From the NCBI GenBank assembly GCA_034666705.1, contig JAXDLH010000014.1, positions 1 through 14,923 of the forward strand: a DNA stretch of 14,923 nt. Reading direction: 5' to 3'. The stretch's first letter is position 1. Every line of letters begins with the position of its first letter. Origin of the DNA: JAXDLH01 sp034666705 (lineage in GTDB: Bacteria; Chloroflexota; UBA6077; SHYK01). Below the pieces are notes generated by a model. That model was not told where the DNA came from, made no database searches, and saw only the letters and a list, made by a program, of their open reading frames with translations. Positions 6,587 through 14,710 of this stretch are shown piece after piece. The position numbers were made by a program, and so were the translations under genes.

Positions 6587-9385
6587 ATGGTTGCAGAGAG
6601 GGACCCGTTCGGCGCGCGCGCCACACTCGCCGGCGACAGTTGGACGGCGGCGTACTATCGGGTCGACGCACTGGCCAACGCCGGCTTTCCCGACGTCAGT
6701 CGCCTGCCGTTCACCATCAAGATTCTCCTCGAGAACGTGCTGCGCCGCTTCGACGGCTACGTCTTCACCGAGGAGGCCGTACGGCTGCTCGCGGGCTGGA
6801 ACCCGCAGGTCCCGACGCCCGGCGAGTTCCCGTTTCTGCCGTCGCGCGTGCTGATGCAAGACTTTACGGGGGTGCCGGCGGTGGTCGACCTCGCCGCCAT
6901 GCGCTCGGCCGTGCAGCAGATGGGCGGTGATCCGCAGCGGATTAACCCGCTCGTCCCCGCCGATCTCGTCGTCGACCACTCGGTCCAGGTCGATGCGTTC
7001 GGCACGGTCAACGCCTTCGCCATCAACGTCGAGCGCGAATACGAGCGCAACCGCGAGCGCTACGAGCTGCTGAGGTGGGCGCAGAAGGCGTTCCTGAACT
7101 TCCGCGTCGTACCCCCGGGTACTGGCATCATTCACCAGGTCAACATCGAGCATCTGGCCGGCGTGGTCCACCTGCGGCAGGAGCACAACGAGTGGCACGC
7201 CTACCCCGATACGCTGGTGGGCACGGACTCGCACACCACGATGGTCAATGGCCTCGGCTGCCTGGGCTGGGGCGTCGGGGGCATCGAGGCCGAGGCCGCA
7301 CTGCTCGGCCAACCGATGTACCTCCTTACCCCACAGGTCATTGGTTTCCGTCTGCACGGCGCGCTCCGTGAGGGCGCGACCGCCACGGATGCGGTGTTGA
7401 CGGTCACGCAGATGCTGCGTGCCCACGGGGTGGTCGATAAGTTCGTCGAGTTCTTCGGCGTCGGTCTCAGCAGCCTTACCCTCGCCGATCGTGCGACGAT
7501 CTCCAACATGTGCCCGGAGTACGGCGCCACAGCAGCGCTCTTCCCGGTCGACGACGAAACCCTAAAGTACCTGCGCTTGACCGCTCGCAGCGCACAAACG
7601 CTCGATATCGTCGAGCGCTACTGCAAGGAGCAAGGGATCTTCCGCACCGATGCGACGCCCGAGCCCGTCTTCAGCGAGGTGCTGGAGCTCGATCTCGCAT
7701 CCGTCGAGCCCAGCCTCGCCGGCCCGCGCCTGCCACAGCAGCGGGTGGCGCTCAGCGGCGTGCGCGAAGGCTTTCGCACGTCGTTCTCGAATCGCTTTCA
7801 CCCGGCCTCGGAGGCCGCAGGTAAGGAGCAGTTTGACACGGAGGGCGGCACCTCAAACGAGGTGCAGGCGCCGAGCGAGCTCCGCACGCAGGCCGTGCCC
7901 ACGGGCACGATGGTGGACGTCAGCCTGGGCGACGGCATTAGCGACGTCGTGGGCGATGGCTCGGTCGTGATCGCTGCGATCACGAGCTGCACGAATACCT
8001 CGAACCCAACGGTGATGATCGGCGCAGGGCTCGTCGCGAAGAAGGCGGTCGAGCGTGGCATGCAGGTCAAGCCGCACGTGAAGACAAGCCTGGCACCCGG
8101 CTCGCGCGCGGTGACTGAGTACCTCAAAACGTCGGGCGTCCTGCCGTATCTGGAAGCGCTCCGCTTCCACGTCGTCGGCTACGGGTGCACGACCTGCATC
8201 GGCAATAGCGGCCCGCTGGCCGAGCCGATCGGCGATGCGATCACGGGCAACGACCTCGCCGTGGCCGCGGTACTGAGCGGCAACCGCAACTTCGAGGGAC
8301 GCATCCACCCGCTCGTACGCGCCTCGTACCTGGCGTCGCCGCCGCTCGTCGTCGCCTATGCGCTTGCGGGCACCGTCGACATCGACCTCACCCGCGAGCC
8401 GCTGGGCAGGGACGCTACTGGCGAGGACGTGTACCTCCGCGACATCTGGCCCACGACCGCCGAGGTGGCGGAAGTGGTCGCCTCATCGCTCAGCCGCGAA
8501 ATCTTCGAGGATACCTACGCCCACGTGTTCGCTGGCGATGAACCGTGGAAGGCGCTCAACGCGCCCTCCGGCGCGTTGTTCGAGTGGGACCCGGAGTCGA
8601 CCTACGTGCGCGAGCCGCCATTCTTCCAGGACCTCGCGCCTAAGCTTGCACCGCTGGGGAACGTCACCGGTGCGCGCGTGCTGGCCGTGCTTGGCGACTC
8701 GGTCACGACCGACCACATCTCGCCGGCGGGCTCGATCGAGCGCGACCAACCGGCGGGCGAGTACCTGATCTCGCATGGCGTCGACCCACACGATTTCAAC
8801 AGCTTCGGGTCGCGGCGCGGGAACCACGAGGTGATGATGCGCGGCACGTTTGCGAACGTACGCCTGCGCAACGAGATGACGCCTGGTCGCGAGGGCGACT
8901 GGGCCGTTCACTTGCCGGACGGCGAGGTGGGGCGCATCTTCGACGTCTCCCAGCGCTACGTCGGCGAAGGCACACCGCTGGTGGTTCTCGCGGGTAAGGA
9001 GTACGGCTCGGGCAGCTCGCGCGATTGGGCGGCGAAGGGCCCGGTGCTGCTTGGCGTCAAGGCGGTGATCGCCGAGAGTTTCGAGCGCATCCATCGCAGC
9101 AATCTGGTGGGTATGGGCGTGTTGCCGCTCGTCTACAAGGCAGGCGAGAATCGCCAGACGCTTGGGCTCGACGGGACGGAAGTCTTCGACATCGTCGGGA
9201 TCGACGACAACCTCCAACCGCGCCAGGACGTAACTGTGCGTGCGAAAAAGAGCGACGGGTCGACCGTAGAGTTCAAGGTGACGGCGCGGGTCGATAGCCC
9301 AATCGACGTCGACTACCTGAAGCATGGCGGTGTGCTGCAAATGGTGCTGCGCAACCTGGTGACGACCCAGCCCGCCGCCAGCTAG
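6587..9385 (+). CDS. acnA: Aconitate hydratase, AcnA/IRP type
   Basis: The product has 932 residues, slightly longer than E. coli AcnA (891). It interconverts citrate and isocitrate via cis-aconitate in the TCA cycle, using a cytoplasmic [4Fe-4S] cluster. The three cluster cysteines are present: C468 (ITSCTNTSNP), C534 and C537 (GYGCTTCIGNSG), with the same 66 and 3 residue spacing I recall for E. coli AcnA. Other signatures are LVGTDSHTTMVNGLG, the swivel domain after the linker (GDSVTTDHISPAGSI, then FNSFGSRRGNHEVMMRGTFA) and GKEYGSGSSRDWAAKGP. The extra length comes from an insertion of about 25-30 residues before the first cluster cysteine. I chose ATG 6587 because the earlier ATG (6566) lies in a repeat arm and MVAERDPFGARATL is the typical opening. 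The Shine-Dalgarno is weak. Long antisense frames here are shadows. Confidence 0.95.
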   Translation: MVAERDPFGARATLAGDSWTAAYYRVDALANAGFPDVSRLPFTIKILLENVLRRFDGYVFTEEAVRLLAGWNPQVPTPGEFPFLPSRVLMQDFTGVPAVVDLAAMRSAVQQMGGDPQRINPLVPADLVVDHSVQVDAFGTVNAFAINVEREYERNRERYELLRWAQKAFLNFRVVPPGTGIIHQVNIEHLAGVVHLRQEHNEWHAYPDTLVGTDSHTTMVNGLGCLGWGVGGIEAEAALLGQPMYLLTPQVIGFRLHGALREGATATDAVLTVTQMLRAHGVVDKFVEFFGVGLSSLTLADRATISNMCPEYGATAALFPVDDETLKYLRLTARSAQTLDIVERYCKEQGIFRTDATPEPVFSEVLELDLASVEPSLAGPRLPQQRVALSGVREGFRTSFSNRFHPASEAAGKEQFDTEGGTSNEVQAPSELRTQAVPTGTMVDVSLGDGISDVVGDGSVVIAAITSCTNTSNPTVMIGAGLVAKKAVERGMQVKPHVKTSLAPGSRAVTEYLKTSGVLPYLEALRFHVVGYGCTTCIGNSGPLAEPIGDAITGNDLAVAAVLSGNRNFEGRIHPLVRASYLASPPLVVAYALAGTVDIDLTREPLGRDATGEDVYLRDIWPTTAEVAEVVASSLSREIFEDTYAHVFAGDEPWKALNAPSGALFEWDPESTYVREPPFFQDLAPKLAPLGNVTGARVLAVLGDSVTTDHISPAGSIERDQPAGEYLISHGVDPHDFNSFGSRRGNHEVMMRGTFANVRLRNEMTPGREGDWAVHLPDGEVGRIFDVSQRYVGEGTPLVVLAGKEYGSGSSRDWAAKGPVLLGVKAVIAESFERIHRSNLVGMGVLPLVYKAGENRQTLGLDGTEVFDIVGIDDNLQPRQDVTVRAKKSDGSTVEFKVTARVDSPIDVDYLKHGGVLQMVLRNLVTTQPAAS

Positions 9386-9450
9386 CCGACCCGGAGGGCG
9401 TGGGCAACAGTCATGCCATTGGGAAGCAGGTGTCAGTCCGATGTATGCGT

Positions 9451-9520
9451 CATCTTGAGAGAACCACGGGATCCGTGGCCTCGACACTGGGTGCACGGAT
9501 CCTTCGGTTCCGTCAGAAGG
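9451..9520. repeat. Palindromic-pair intergenic repeat, copy 2
   Basis: Two 27-bp inverted arms (9451-9477 and 9494-9520) match at 19 of 27 positions around a 16-nt spacer. Both arms end inward in GGATCCGTG. The left arm also contains a perfect short hairpin, CCACGG-GAT-CCGTGG (9463-9477). It begins 65 nt after the aconitase stop and ends 59 nt before the aldolase start, so it could act as a transcription terminator or mRNA 3' end for acnA. No T-run follows. Confidence 0.7.
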
Positions 9521-9579
9521 AGATAAGCACAGGCGCTACGCGGCGGGAGGCTCGGCGTGGTGATGGAGGGGAGTGACGC

Positions 9580-10302
9580 ATGGCCGATGGAGAGACAGAA
9601 ACGCGCGCGCGCCTGGCGCAGTGCGCGCGGATCTTTGGCCGGCTCAATTTGCTCGGCCTCGGCGGCCACGTCAGCCTGCGCGTCCCGGATAGCGAGTTGA
9701 TCGCGATTACCCCGGGCGGTGGTATGGACAAAACGCGGCTCACCGCCCACGACATGGTGATCATGGATGCCGCCGGCAGCCGGGTGCGTGGGAAGTACCC
9801 GCCGCCGCGCGAGACCGCGATCCACGTCGCCCTCCATGCGCGGCGGCCGGAGCTTGGCTCGGTCGCGCATCTGCACGCGCACTGGTCGACGATATTCAGC
9901 ATCTCGGACCGACCGCTCGACGTCGTGCTGATTCCGGCGTGCGGGCTGCGCGGACCACTGCCGCGCTATGAGGACCCCCACCTCGTGGAGCGGACGGATC
10001 AAGGTGAGGCGCTGGCCGATGTGCTCGGCGATGGCACTGCCATTCTGATGCGCGGGCACGGCATAACGACTGTCGGCCTGACTCTCGGCGACATGTTCGA
10101 CATCTCCGTCAATCTCGAGGACAACGCCCGCCTCCTCTGGGAAGCGTTGGCGATTGGCCGGGCGAACGTCATCGACTCGGAAACCCTGGCCGAGCTCGCC
10201 GACGATCGTCTGGCGCGGGGCACCATGGCGCGCACGCTCGGCTATTTCGCCAACCTGGAGGCCGGTGATTCCGAGCAGCAGTTCATCGAGACACGCCGCT
10301 AA
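9580..10302 (+). CDS. Class II aldolase/adducin family protein
   Basis: The product has 240 residues, typical for the family of zinc-dependent class II aldolases, ribulose-phosphate epimerases and dehydratases (fuculose-phosphate aldolase, AraD, MtnB). The expected catalytic and metal residues are visible: E78 (PRETAIH), H97 and H99 (VAHLHAHWST) and H160 (MRGHGITT). The N-terminal GHVSLRVP (29-36) and ITPGGGMDK (43-51) form the phosphate/substrate loop region. It is probably cytoplasmic; there is no signal peptide. The ATG is preceded by GGAGG (9565-9569). Substrate choice cannot be made: the ITPGG variant and absence of neighbouring sugar kinase or transport genes fit a non-sugar hydroxy-acid or decarboxylase-like member as well as a sugar aldolase. 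It is probably transcribed separately from acnA, which lies 194 nt upstream beyond a palindromic repeat. Confidence 0.85.
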   Translation: MADGETETRARLAQCARIFGRLNLLGLGGHVSLRVPDSELIAITPGGGMDKTRLTAHDMVIMDAAGSRVRGKYPPPRETAIHVALHARRPELGSVAHLHAHWSTIFSISDRPLDVVLIPACGLRGPLPRYEDPHLVERTDQGEALADVLGDGTAILMRGHGITTVGLTLGDMFDISVNLEDNARLLWEALAIGRANVIDSETLAELADDRLARGTMARTLGYFANLEAGDSEQQFIETRR

Positions 10303-10482
10303 TCCACCGTCCGTCCGAATTGTTCGTAAGGCGGTGAGCCACGGGCTATTCGCCAGGTGGTCAATGTAGTTGCGAAGGGGTAAGAGCCATGAAGCGGAGC
10401 GCCGATCAAGTTCCCGCGTCGGAGAGGAGCGTCTCGCCCCGCTTGTTCTTCAGGGGCCAGGCTTACCTCCGCTGTCCCTCGG

Positions 10483-11694
10483 TCACGGTGGACCTCCCTC
10501 GATAAAGCGCTTCATGCGCGCGATGCCCTCGCGAATGTTCGCCTCGCTCGTCGCGAAGCTGAGCCGCACGTACTCCTCGGTCTCCTCGGCGCTCCTGGTC
10601 CCGAAGCAGCTCCGCGGCAAGACCGCGACGCCCGCCTCGTGGAGCAGCCGATCGGCGAGGGCATCCGCGCCTGGTAGGCCCACCCGTTTGCATGCCTGCG
10701 TCACGTTGGGAAACGCGTAGAACGCGCCCGCCGGCCGTTCGCAGCGCACGCCATCGATCTGGTTGAGCAGTTCGACGACGATCTCAGCCCGACGACGAAA
10801 CTCGCGGGCGAACTGGTCCGGCTCGTCCTGGGGGCCACGGAGCGCTTCGGCTCCGGCAAGCTGCACGAAGGTGTTGGTGCAGCTTTCGACGTTCGTCTCC
10901 ACGCGCGCCATCAGTTGCGCCAACTCAGGGCTCATTACGCCGTAGCCGAGTCGCCAGCCGGTCATGGCGTACGTCTTCGAGAAGCCGTCGAGGATGACGG
11001 TTCGCGCCTGCATGCCCGGCACGGACGCGATCGAGTTGAAGCCGCCCTGGAATACGAGTCGGCTGTAGATCTCGTCGCTGAGGATCCAGCAATTGTGGCG
11101 CAGCGCGAGCTCGGCGATGAATTCCAGGTCGGCGCGCGCGAGGACGCCGCCGGTTGGGTTGTTCGGGCTGTTCAAGATGATGAGCTTCGTGCGATCGCCG
11201 ATGGCAGCGGCCAGCGCCTCGCGGTCACAGGCGAAATGGCGCGCCTCGGTCAGGGGCATTGGCACGGGAACGGCCCCGAGCCAGCGAATGACCGACTCGT
11301 ACGTCGGAAAGCCCGGATTGGGGTAGAGCACCTCTTCGCCGGGATTTACGAGCGTCGACACCGCGTAGAAGATGAGCGGCTTCGCGCCGGGCGCGACGAG
11401 CACGCCCTCCGGCGAGATGGGGATGCCGCGACTTTGCGCCACGTCGTCCGCGATCGCGGCGCGCAGCTCCGGAAGACCGTCGCTCGGGCCGTACTTCGTG
11501 CGCCCGGCGTCGAGCGCATCCTTCGCTGCCTCGATGATGTGCTCGGGGGTAGGGAAATCGGGCTCGCCGATGCCAAAGCTGATCACGTCGCGGCCCTGGG
11601 CCCGGAGTCGGTTGACCTCGGCGAGCAAGTCGAAGGCGTTGTCTGTCCCGAGGTGAACGTTGCGGTCTGCGATGCCCGGAAGGGGCGGGTTCAC
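10483..11694 (-). CDS. Class I/II PLP-dependent aminotransferase
   Basis: The product has 403 residues, full length for fold-type I aminotransferases of the aspartate/alanine subgroup. The sequence shows GIGEPDFPTPEHI (41-53), KYGPSDGLPELR (67-78), SPNNPTGG (176-183, N179), ILSDEIYSRL (204-213, D207 and Y210), the PLP Schiff-base lysine K240 in DGFSKTYAMTGWRLGY, and the substrate-carboxylate arginine R377 (YVRLSFA). It transfers amino groups between amino acids and 2-oxo acids in the cytoplasm; aspartate, alanine or an aromatic amino acid are possible donors. The GTG start overlaps the stop of the upstream BtuF-like gene (GTGA at 11691-11694), and the start codon plus the AAGGA before it belong to a repeat unit. 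It is the last gene of the cluster and converges on the aldolase gene. Confidence 0.9.
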   Translation of the reverse strand: MNPPLPGIADRNVHLGTDNAFDLLAEVNRLRAQGRDVISFGIGEPDFPTPEHIIEAAKDALDAGRTKYGPSDGLPELRAAIADDVAQSRGIPISPEGVLVAPGAKPLIFYAVSTLVNPGEEVLYPNPGFPTYESVIRWLGAVPVPMPLTEARHFACDREALAAAIGDRTKLIILNSPNNPTGGVLARADLEFIAELALRHNCWILSDEIYSRLVFQGGFNSIASVPGMQARTVILDGFSKTYAMTGWRLGYGVMSPELAQLMARVETNVESCTNTFVQLAGAEALRGPQDEPDQFAREFRRRAEIVVELLNQIDGVRCERPAGAFYAFPNVTQACKRVGLPGADALADRLLHEAGVAVLPRSCFGTRSAEETEEYVRLSFATSEANIREGIARMKRFIEGGPP

Positions 11695-11819
11695 GGATCC
11701 TTCGCTTCGCTCAGGATGACCAGCCCCATGGGGTCCCTCGCTTCATGCGGGATGACATGCACCTGCGGCTCGTTCGCTTCGGTTGGGATGACAAGGTCCC
11801 GCGAGATTTTCGCTTCAGT
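11691..11819 (-). repeat. In-frame tandem array of 36-bp repeats forming a protein tail
   Basis: Three full 36-bp units (11784-11819, 11748-11783, 11712-11747) and a half unit (11691-11711) follow each other without gaps on the minus strand. They encode TEAKISRDLVIP, TEANEPQVHVIP, HEARDPMGLVIL and SEAKDP-stop. A degenerate preceding copy (HTVP) is also visible. The last unit, ATCCTGAGCGAAGCGAAGG plus ATCCGTGA, is the best match to the arms of the palindromic elements at 6428-6508 and 9451-9520. The array contains the stop of the BtuF-like gene and the start of the aminotransferase gene. Confidence 0.85.
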
Positions 11820-12806
11820 CGGGACGGTATGAATGGTGGTGCTCCGACGAGCGTTCGGCGGCCATGGGAGGCGCACCGCGTCGCACGGGGCAAGGGGCTG
11901 AGGAAAACGGTCCGGATGGAGCATTGCGGCGAGCAACTCGACGCCGTCGACCAACCGCGGGCTCGGGCGGCTGTAGTAGCTGGAGCTATCGACGACGAAG
12001 ACGCGGTCTTCTCGGAACGCCGAGATACGCGCAGTTTGTGGGATCGACTCGAGCACGGCAATCTCGGATAGCGCCCGCTCGACGCCGAAGCCGCACGGCA
12101 TGATGATCGCCACTTCTGGCTCGGCCGCTGCGATCTCATCCCAGGTCGCGCGCCGTGACGGCTCGCCAGCCTCGGCAAGCACGTCGACGCCGCCGGCGAG
12201 TTCCACCACCTCCGGCATCCAGTGGCCGGCGATCCACGCGGGGTCGAGCCACTCCAGGCAGAGCACGCGCGGTCGGTCCAGGGTCGCGGTCCGGGCTTGA
12301 ATTACCGCAAGCCGCGCCTTCAGCTCCGCGACGAGCACGTCGCCCTGGTCCGCCGCCCCGGCGGCGTCAGCCAGAATCTGGACGTCCTCGATCACGTCGC
12401 CGAGCGAGCCCGGCGTGAGCGCGAGCACGCGAGGCTCGGGGCTAAGCTGCGCGGCGGCGCGACGCACGTCGGTGCCGCCGACCGCGCAGACGACGCACAG
12501 GTCTTGCGTAACGATCAGGTCGGGCTGCAGCCGGCGGAGCAGATCGACGTCGATGCGGTACGTCTGGCGGCCTTCGGCCAGCGCGCGGCTCACCGCCTCG
12601 TCGATCTCGGCGCTCGACATCATGGCTGGGTCGACGATCGAGGTGGTTACTCTGGGCCGCGTCGTCGCCGCGAGTGGGTAGTCGCACTCGTGGCTGACGC
12701 CGACCACGTGATCGCCGAGCCCGAGCGCGAAGAGGATCTCGGTGGCGGAGGGCAGGAACGAGGCGATACGCAGCGGTTCCTCGCGGCGCTCACGCGGCCG
12801 GATCAT
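11691..12806 (-). CDS. Cytoplasmic BtuF-like (cobalamin-binding/periplasmic-binding fold) protein
   Basis: The product has 371 residues. Residues 11-305 form a class III substrate-binding fold as in BtuF: RIASFLPSATEILFALGLGD (13-32), HECDYP (39-44), LIVTQDLCVVCAVGG (97-111), EWLDPAWIAGHWMPEVVELA (185-204), IIMPCGFGVERAL, YYSRPSPRLVDGVELLA. There is no signal peptide or lipobox, so it is probably not a periplasmic ABC receptor; this branch (C41, C104, C107, C238) is usually annotated as cobalamin-binding without a proven role. Residues 306-371 are an extra tail, of which 330-371 are 12-residue units (TEAKISRDLVIP, TEANEPQVHVIP, HEARDPMGLVIL, SEAKDP) encoded by a tandem repeat. The ATG lies 3 nt after the stop of the DUF4178-like gene. 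The stop overlaps the aminotransferase start. No transporter genes adjoin. Confidence 0.85.
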   Translation of the reverse strand: MIRPRERREEPLRIASFLPSATEILFALGLGDHVVGVSHECDYPLAATTRPRVTTSIVDPAMMSSAEIDEAVSRALAEGRQTYRIDVDLLRRLQPDLIVTQDLCVVCAVGGTDVRRAAAQLSPEPRVLALTPGSLGDVIEDVQILADAAGAADQGDVLVAELKARLAVIQARTATLDRPRVLCLEWLDPAWIAGHWMPEVVELAGGVDVLAEAGEPSRRATWDEIAAAEPEVAIIMPCGFGVERALSEIAVLESIPQTARISAFREDRVFVVDSSSYYSRPSPRLVDGVELLAAMLHPDRFPQPLAPCDAVRLPWPPNARRSTTIHTVPTEAKISRDLVIPTEANEPQVHVIPHEARDPMGLVILSEAKDP

Positions 12807-12809
12807 CTG

Positions 12810-13418
12810 CTACTTGCCATGGCGATAGATCTCGGTCACGTTGCTGGGATCGAACTCACGGCCAATCGAGATGCAGACGTGCGCGGTCCACAGTCCAACC
12901 GCGACGTGCTCCTCGTCCTCCGGATCGACCAGGCCAAAGTAGACGTTGTCCTCCTGGCGATTGCTGAATGACGACCAGGGCAGGAGCTCGGGCTCCGGGC
13001 CGATGCGGCCCGCGACCACCGTGCCGGTGCTCGCGATGCGGAACGTCTGCTCGCCGACGGTGACCTCGACGGGACGCCGCCCGGACTCGCCGTTGCGCAC
13101 TCGCTCCTCGAAGCGGACGAGCGCGCCATCCTGCGCGACCATCTCCTCGTACTCGGCGCTGCCCTGCTGCAGGATGCGATGCTCCTTGTAGCGAAAATAG
13201 CCGTCTGGCGAAACCTCCAACAGGCTGCCATCGTCGAGGAACATCCAGTGCCATTCGTAGGTATGCCCGTCGATCGTCTCATGGCAGGTGAACACGGTCT
13301 TTACGATGAGCGAACCTTCGTCCCACACCTCGAGCACGTCACCGGGAAGCAGGATTTTCAGCTGCTCGGGGATGGTCTCCTCGTGGGGCGCGCCGTTTGG
13401 GCTGTCGTTGCGTCGCAT
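12810..13418 (-). CDS. Conserved protein resembling DUF4178
   Basis: The product has 202 residues, rich in predicted beta strands and acidic residues, with no signal peptide or membrane segment. Two strand-rich halves are visible: 25-85 (LPGDVLEVWDEGSLIVKTVF, then YEWHWMFLDDGSLLEVSPDG) and 115-200 (RPVEVTVGEQTFRIASTGTV). The pattern G-D-x-(V/L)-x(3)-...-W--(M/L)-x-D-(D/E)-G---L-V resembles DUF4178, a family I recall often being encoded beside glutathionylspermidine-synthase-like and polyamine genes; the neighbour here is of that kind, which supports the assignment. No catalytic residues stand out and no function is known. The ATG lies 9 nt after the stop of the ATP-grasp gene, whose last codons supply GAGGAG as a rather distant Shine-Dalgarno (12 nt). 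The downstream BtuF-like gene follows after 3 nt. Confidence 0.65.
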   Translation of the reverse strand: MRRNDSPNGAPHEETIPEQLKILLPGDVLEVWDEGSLIVKTVFTCHETIDGHTYEWHWMFLDDGSLLEVSPDGYFRYKEHRILQQGSAEYEEMVAQDGALVRFEERVRNGESGRRPVEVTVGEQTFRIASTGTVVAGRIGPEPELLPWSSFSNRQEDNVYFGLVDPEDEEHVAVGLWTAHVCISIGREFDPSNVTEIYRHGK

Positions 13419-13427
13419 CCGGCCGGT

Positions 13428-14687
13428 TTACTCCTCAAATGTCGCAAGCCACTTCGCTCGCGAGGTAATGATCTTGCCGCCGAGCCGCGTATAGTAGCCC
13501 GCCCAGCGGCCGTCGACTGCGAAGCAACCGATCGTGGCGCTGCCGCGCATTAGCTCAGCTCCGAGCGAGCTCTGCACCACCGCGTCGATCTCGGCGACGT
13601 GCACCCGCTGCTGCGCGACGTAGGTGCGGCGCTCGGCGAGCTGGCGCCACGTCGCCGTATCCAGATCCTCGCCAAAGAATACCTCTTCCCCTTCGCGCCC
13701 GAATACCTGCTTCGCCACGAGCGACTCGCGTGGCATGCCGTGAGGAACAGCCTCTATCCACCAGGTTGGCGGCAAATGCTCCTGAATCGCAGCCCGCTCG
13801 GGACGTGGCAGCGCCCGGTCGTCCGCGTGCCCCCACAGCCAGGCGAGCAGCCCCTTGTGCTGTAGGAGCAGCCCCCCGAGGCCATTGAGCACGCGGAGCC
13901 GGCCCGAGGCCACCGCGTCGTAGATCGCCGCGAAGGCGGAGGTCCCAAACATCGTCTCGAATGGGACGTATCGGTACAGCGCGGCAAGCCGCCGACCGCG
14001 CAGCGTTACGCCGCGCTGACTCTGTCGCAGGTCGTCGACATCGCCCAGCACGACCTCGATACCGAGTCGGCGCAATGGCTCGCGAAGCAGCCGCTCGGTG
14101 AACGCCATCTGCGCCAGGTCCTCGAGCTCGCCTGCATCGGTCACGAGTCCCAGCCATGAGCCGCGCGGCAGGTCGTGCAACGCCCGGCGAAAGGCCGCCA
14201 CCAGTGCCCGGCTGAGCCAGGCATTTGGCCGGCGCAGGCCCGCCGGGGCGCCGAGCGACCGCCAAGCCAGCCGGTCGACCGTCGTCGCCTCCCGTACGCC
14301 GGATGGCGTGTCGGCATTGAGCTCCAGCAGCCACCAGTGGCCGTCCAGGTCCTGCACGAAGTCGAAGCGCCCAATGAGCGGCGTGCGGACGCCTTCGGCG
14401 CTCAGGAGCTCGGCGGCCGCCCACGGGAAGCCGATGGCCTCGACCGCTGCGACGTCCCCGGCGAGCGCTTGCCCGGCCCGAGTGAAGGCCCGACTGAAGC
14501 GCTCGGTCAGGGCTATGAGCTGGGCCGTGTCCTGCCGCGTGAGCACCACGGCGTTGCGGGCGAGGTACGGCTCGCCCCGCACGAGATGATCGGGGAGCAG
14601 TCCCTGCCGCTGCGCCTGCTGCACGAACCGCCGATAGGCGGAATCGTCCCCCGCAGTTGGATCAACCACCACCGCGCGCATGCTCAC
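13428..14687 (-). CDS. Glutathionylspermidine synthase-like ATP-grasp ligase
   Basis: The product has 419 residues, matching the synthetase domain alone (GSP_synth type, like YgiC/YjfC) without the N-terminal amidase of E. coli Gsp. ATP-grasp features seen are FDFVQDLDGHWWLLELNADT (108-127, metal/ATP-binding E122, N124, D126), LLLQHKGLLAWLWG (273-286, K278), VAKQVFGREGEEVFF (324-338, K326, R331, E332), and the closing CFAVDGRWAGYYTRLGGKI (388-406). These enzymes form an amide bond with ATP, classically joining glutathione to spermidine; homologues outside that pathway have other or unknown substrates. It is probably cytoplasmic. The start is GTG 14685-14687 or ATG 14679-14681; neither has a clear Shine-Dalgarno, fitting translation coupled to the upstream gene whose stop is 23 nt away. 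It is followed after 9 nt by the DUF4178-like gene. Confidence 0.82.
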   Translation of the reverse strand: MSMRAVVVDPTAGDDSAYRRFVQQAQRQGLLPDHLVRGEPYLARNAVVLTRQDTAQLIALTERFSRAFTRAGQALAGDVAAVEAIGFPWAAAELLSAEGVRTPLIGRFDFVQDLDGHWWLLELNADTPSGVREATTVDRLAWRSLGAPAGLRRPNAWLSRALVAAFRRALHDLPRGSWLGLVTDAGELEDLAQMAFTERLLREPLRRLGIEVVLGDVDDLRQSQRGVTLRGRRLAALYRYVPFETMFGTSAFAAIYDAVASGRLRVLNGLGGLLLQHKGLLAWLWGHADDRALPRPERAAIQEHLPPTWWIEAVPHGMPRESLVAKQVFGREGEEVFFGEDLDTATWRQLAERRTYVAQQRVHVAEIDAVVQSSLGAELMRGSATIGCFAVDGRWAGYYTRLGGKIITSRAKWLATFEE

Positions 14688-14710
14688 GATTATGGGGGCT
14701 ACGTGCTACT

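Noticed and set aside
6296..7426. Long minus-strand frame of 376 codons opposite the aconitase start
   Set aside because: It is antisense to a clearly conserved aconitase region, its composition is Arg/His/Val-rich as expected of a shadow frame, and it runs through a repeat element.
8483..9496. Long minus-strand frame of 337 codons opposite the aconitase 3' half
   Set aside because: Shadow frame of a GC-rich gene; no domain or start signal.
10303..10482. Possible extra small gene or strong terminator between the convergent aldolase and aminotransferase genes
   Set aside because: The only frame linked to the aminotransferase stop encodes seven residues, and no stable hairpin followed by a T-run was found.
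11691..11819. CRISPR-like array, because of regular 36-bp spacing
   Set aside because: There are no unique spacers between the units; they are contiguous degenerate tandem repeats in a coding frame.
10915..11832. Plus-strand frame of 305 codons opposite the aminotransferase gene
   Set aside because: Antisense to a recognised enzyme; its C-terminal repetitive FASLRMT-like end is only the complementary translation of the repeat array.
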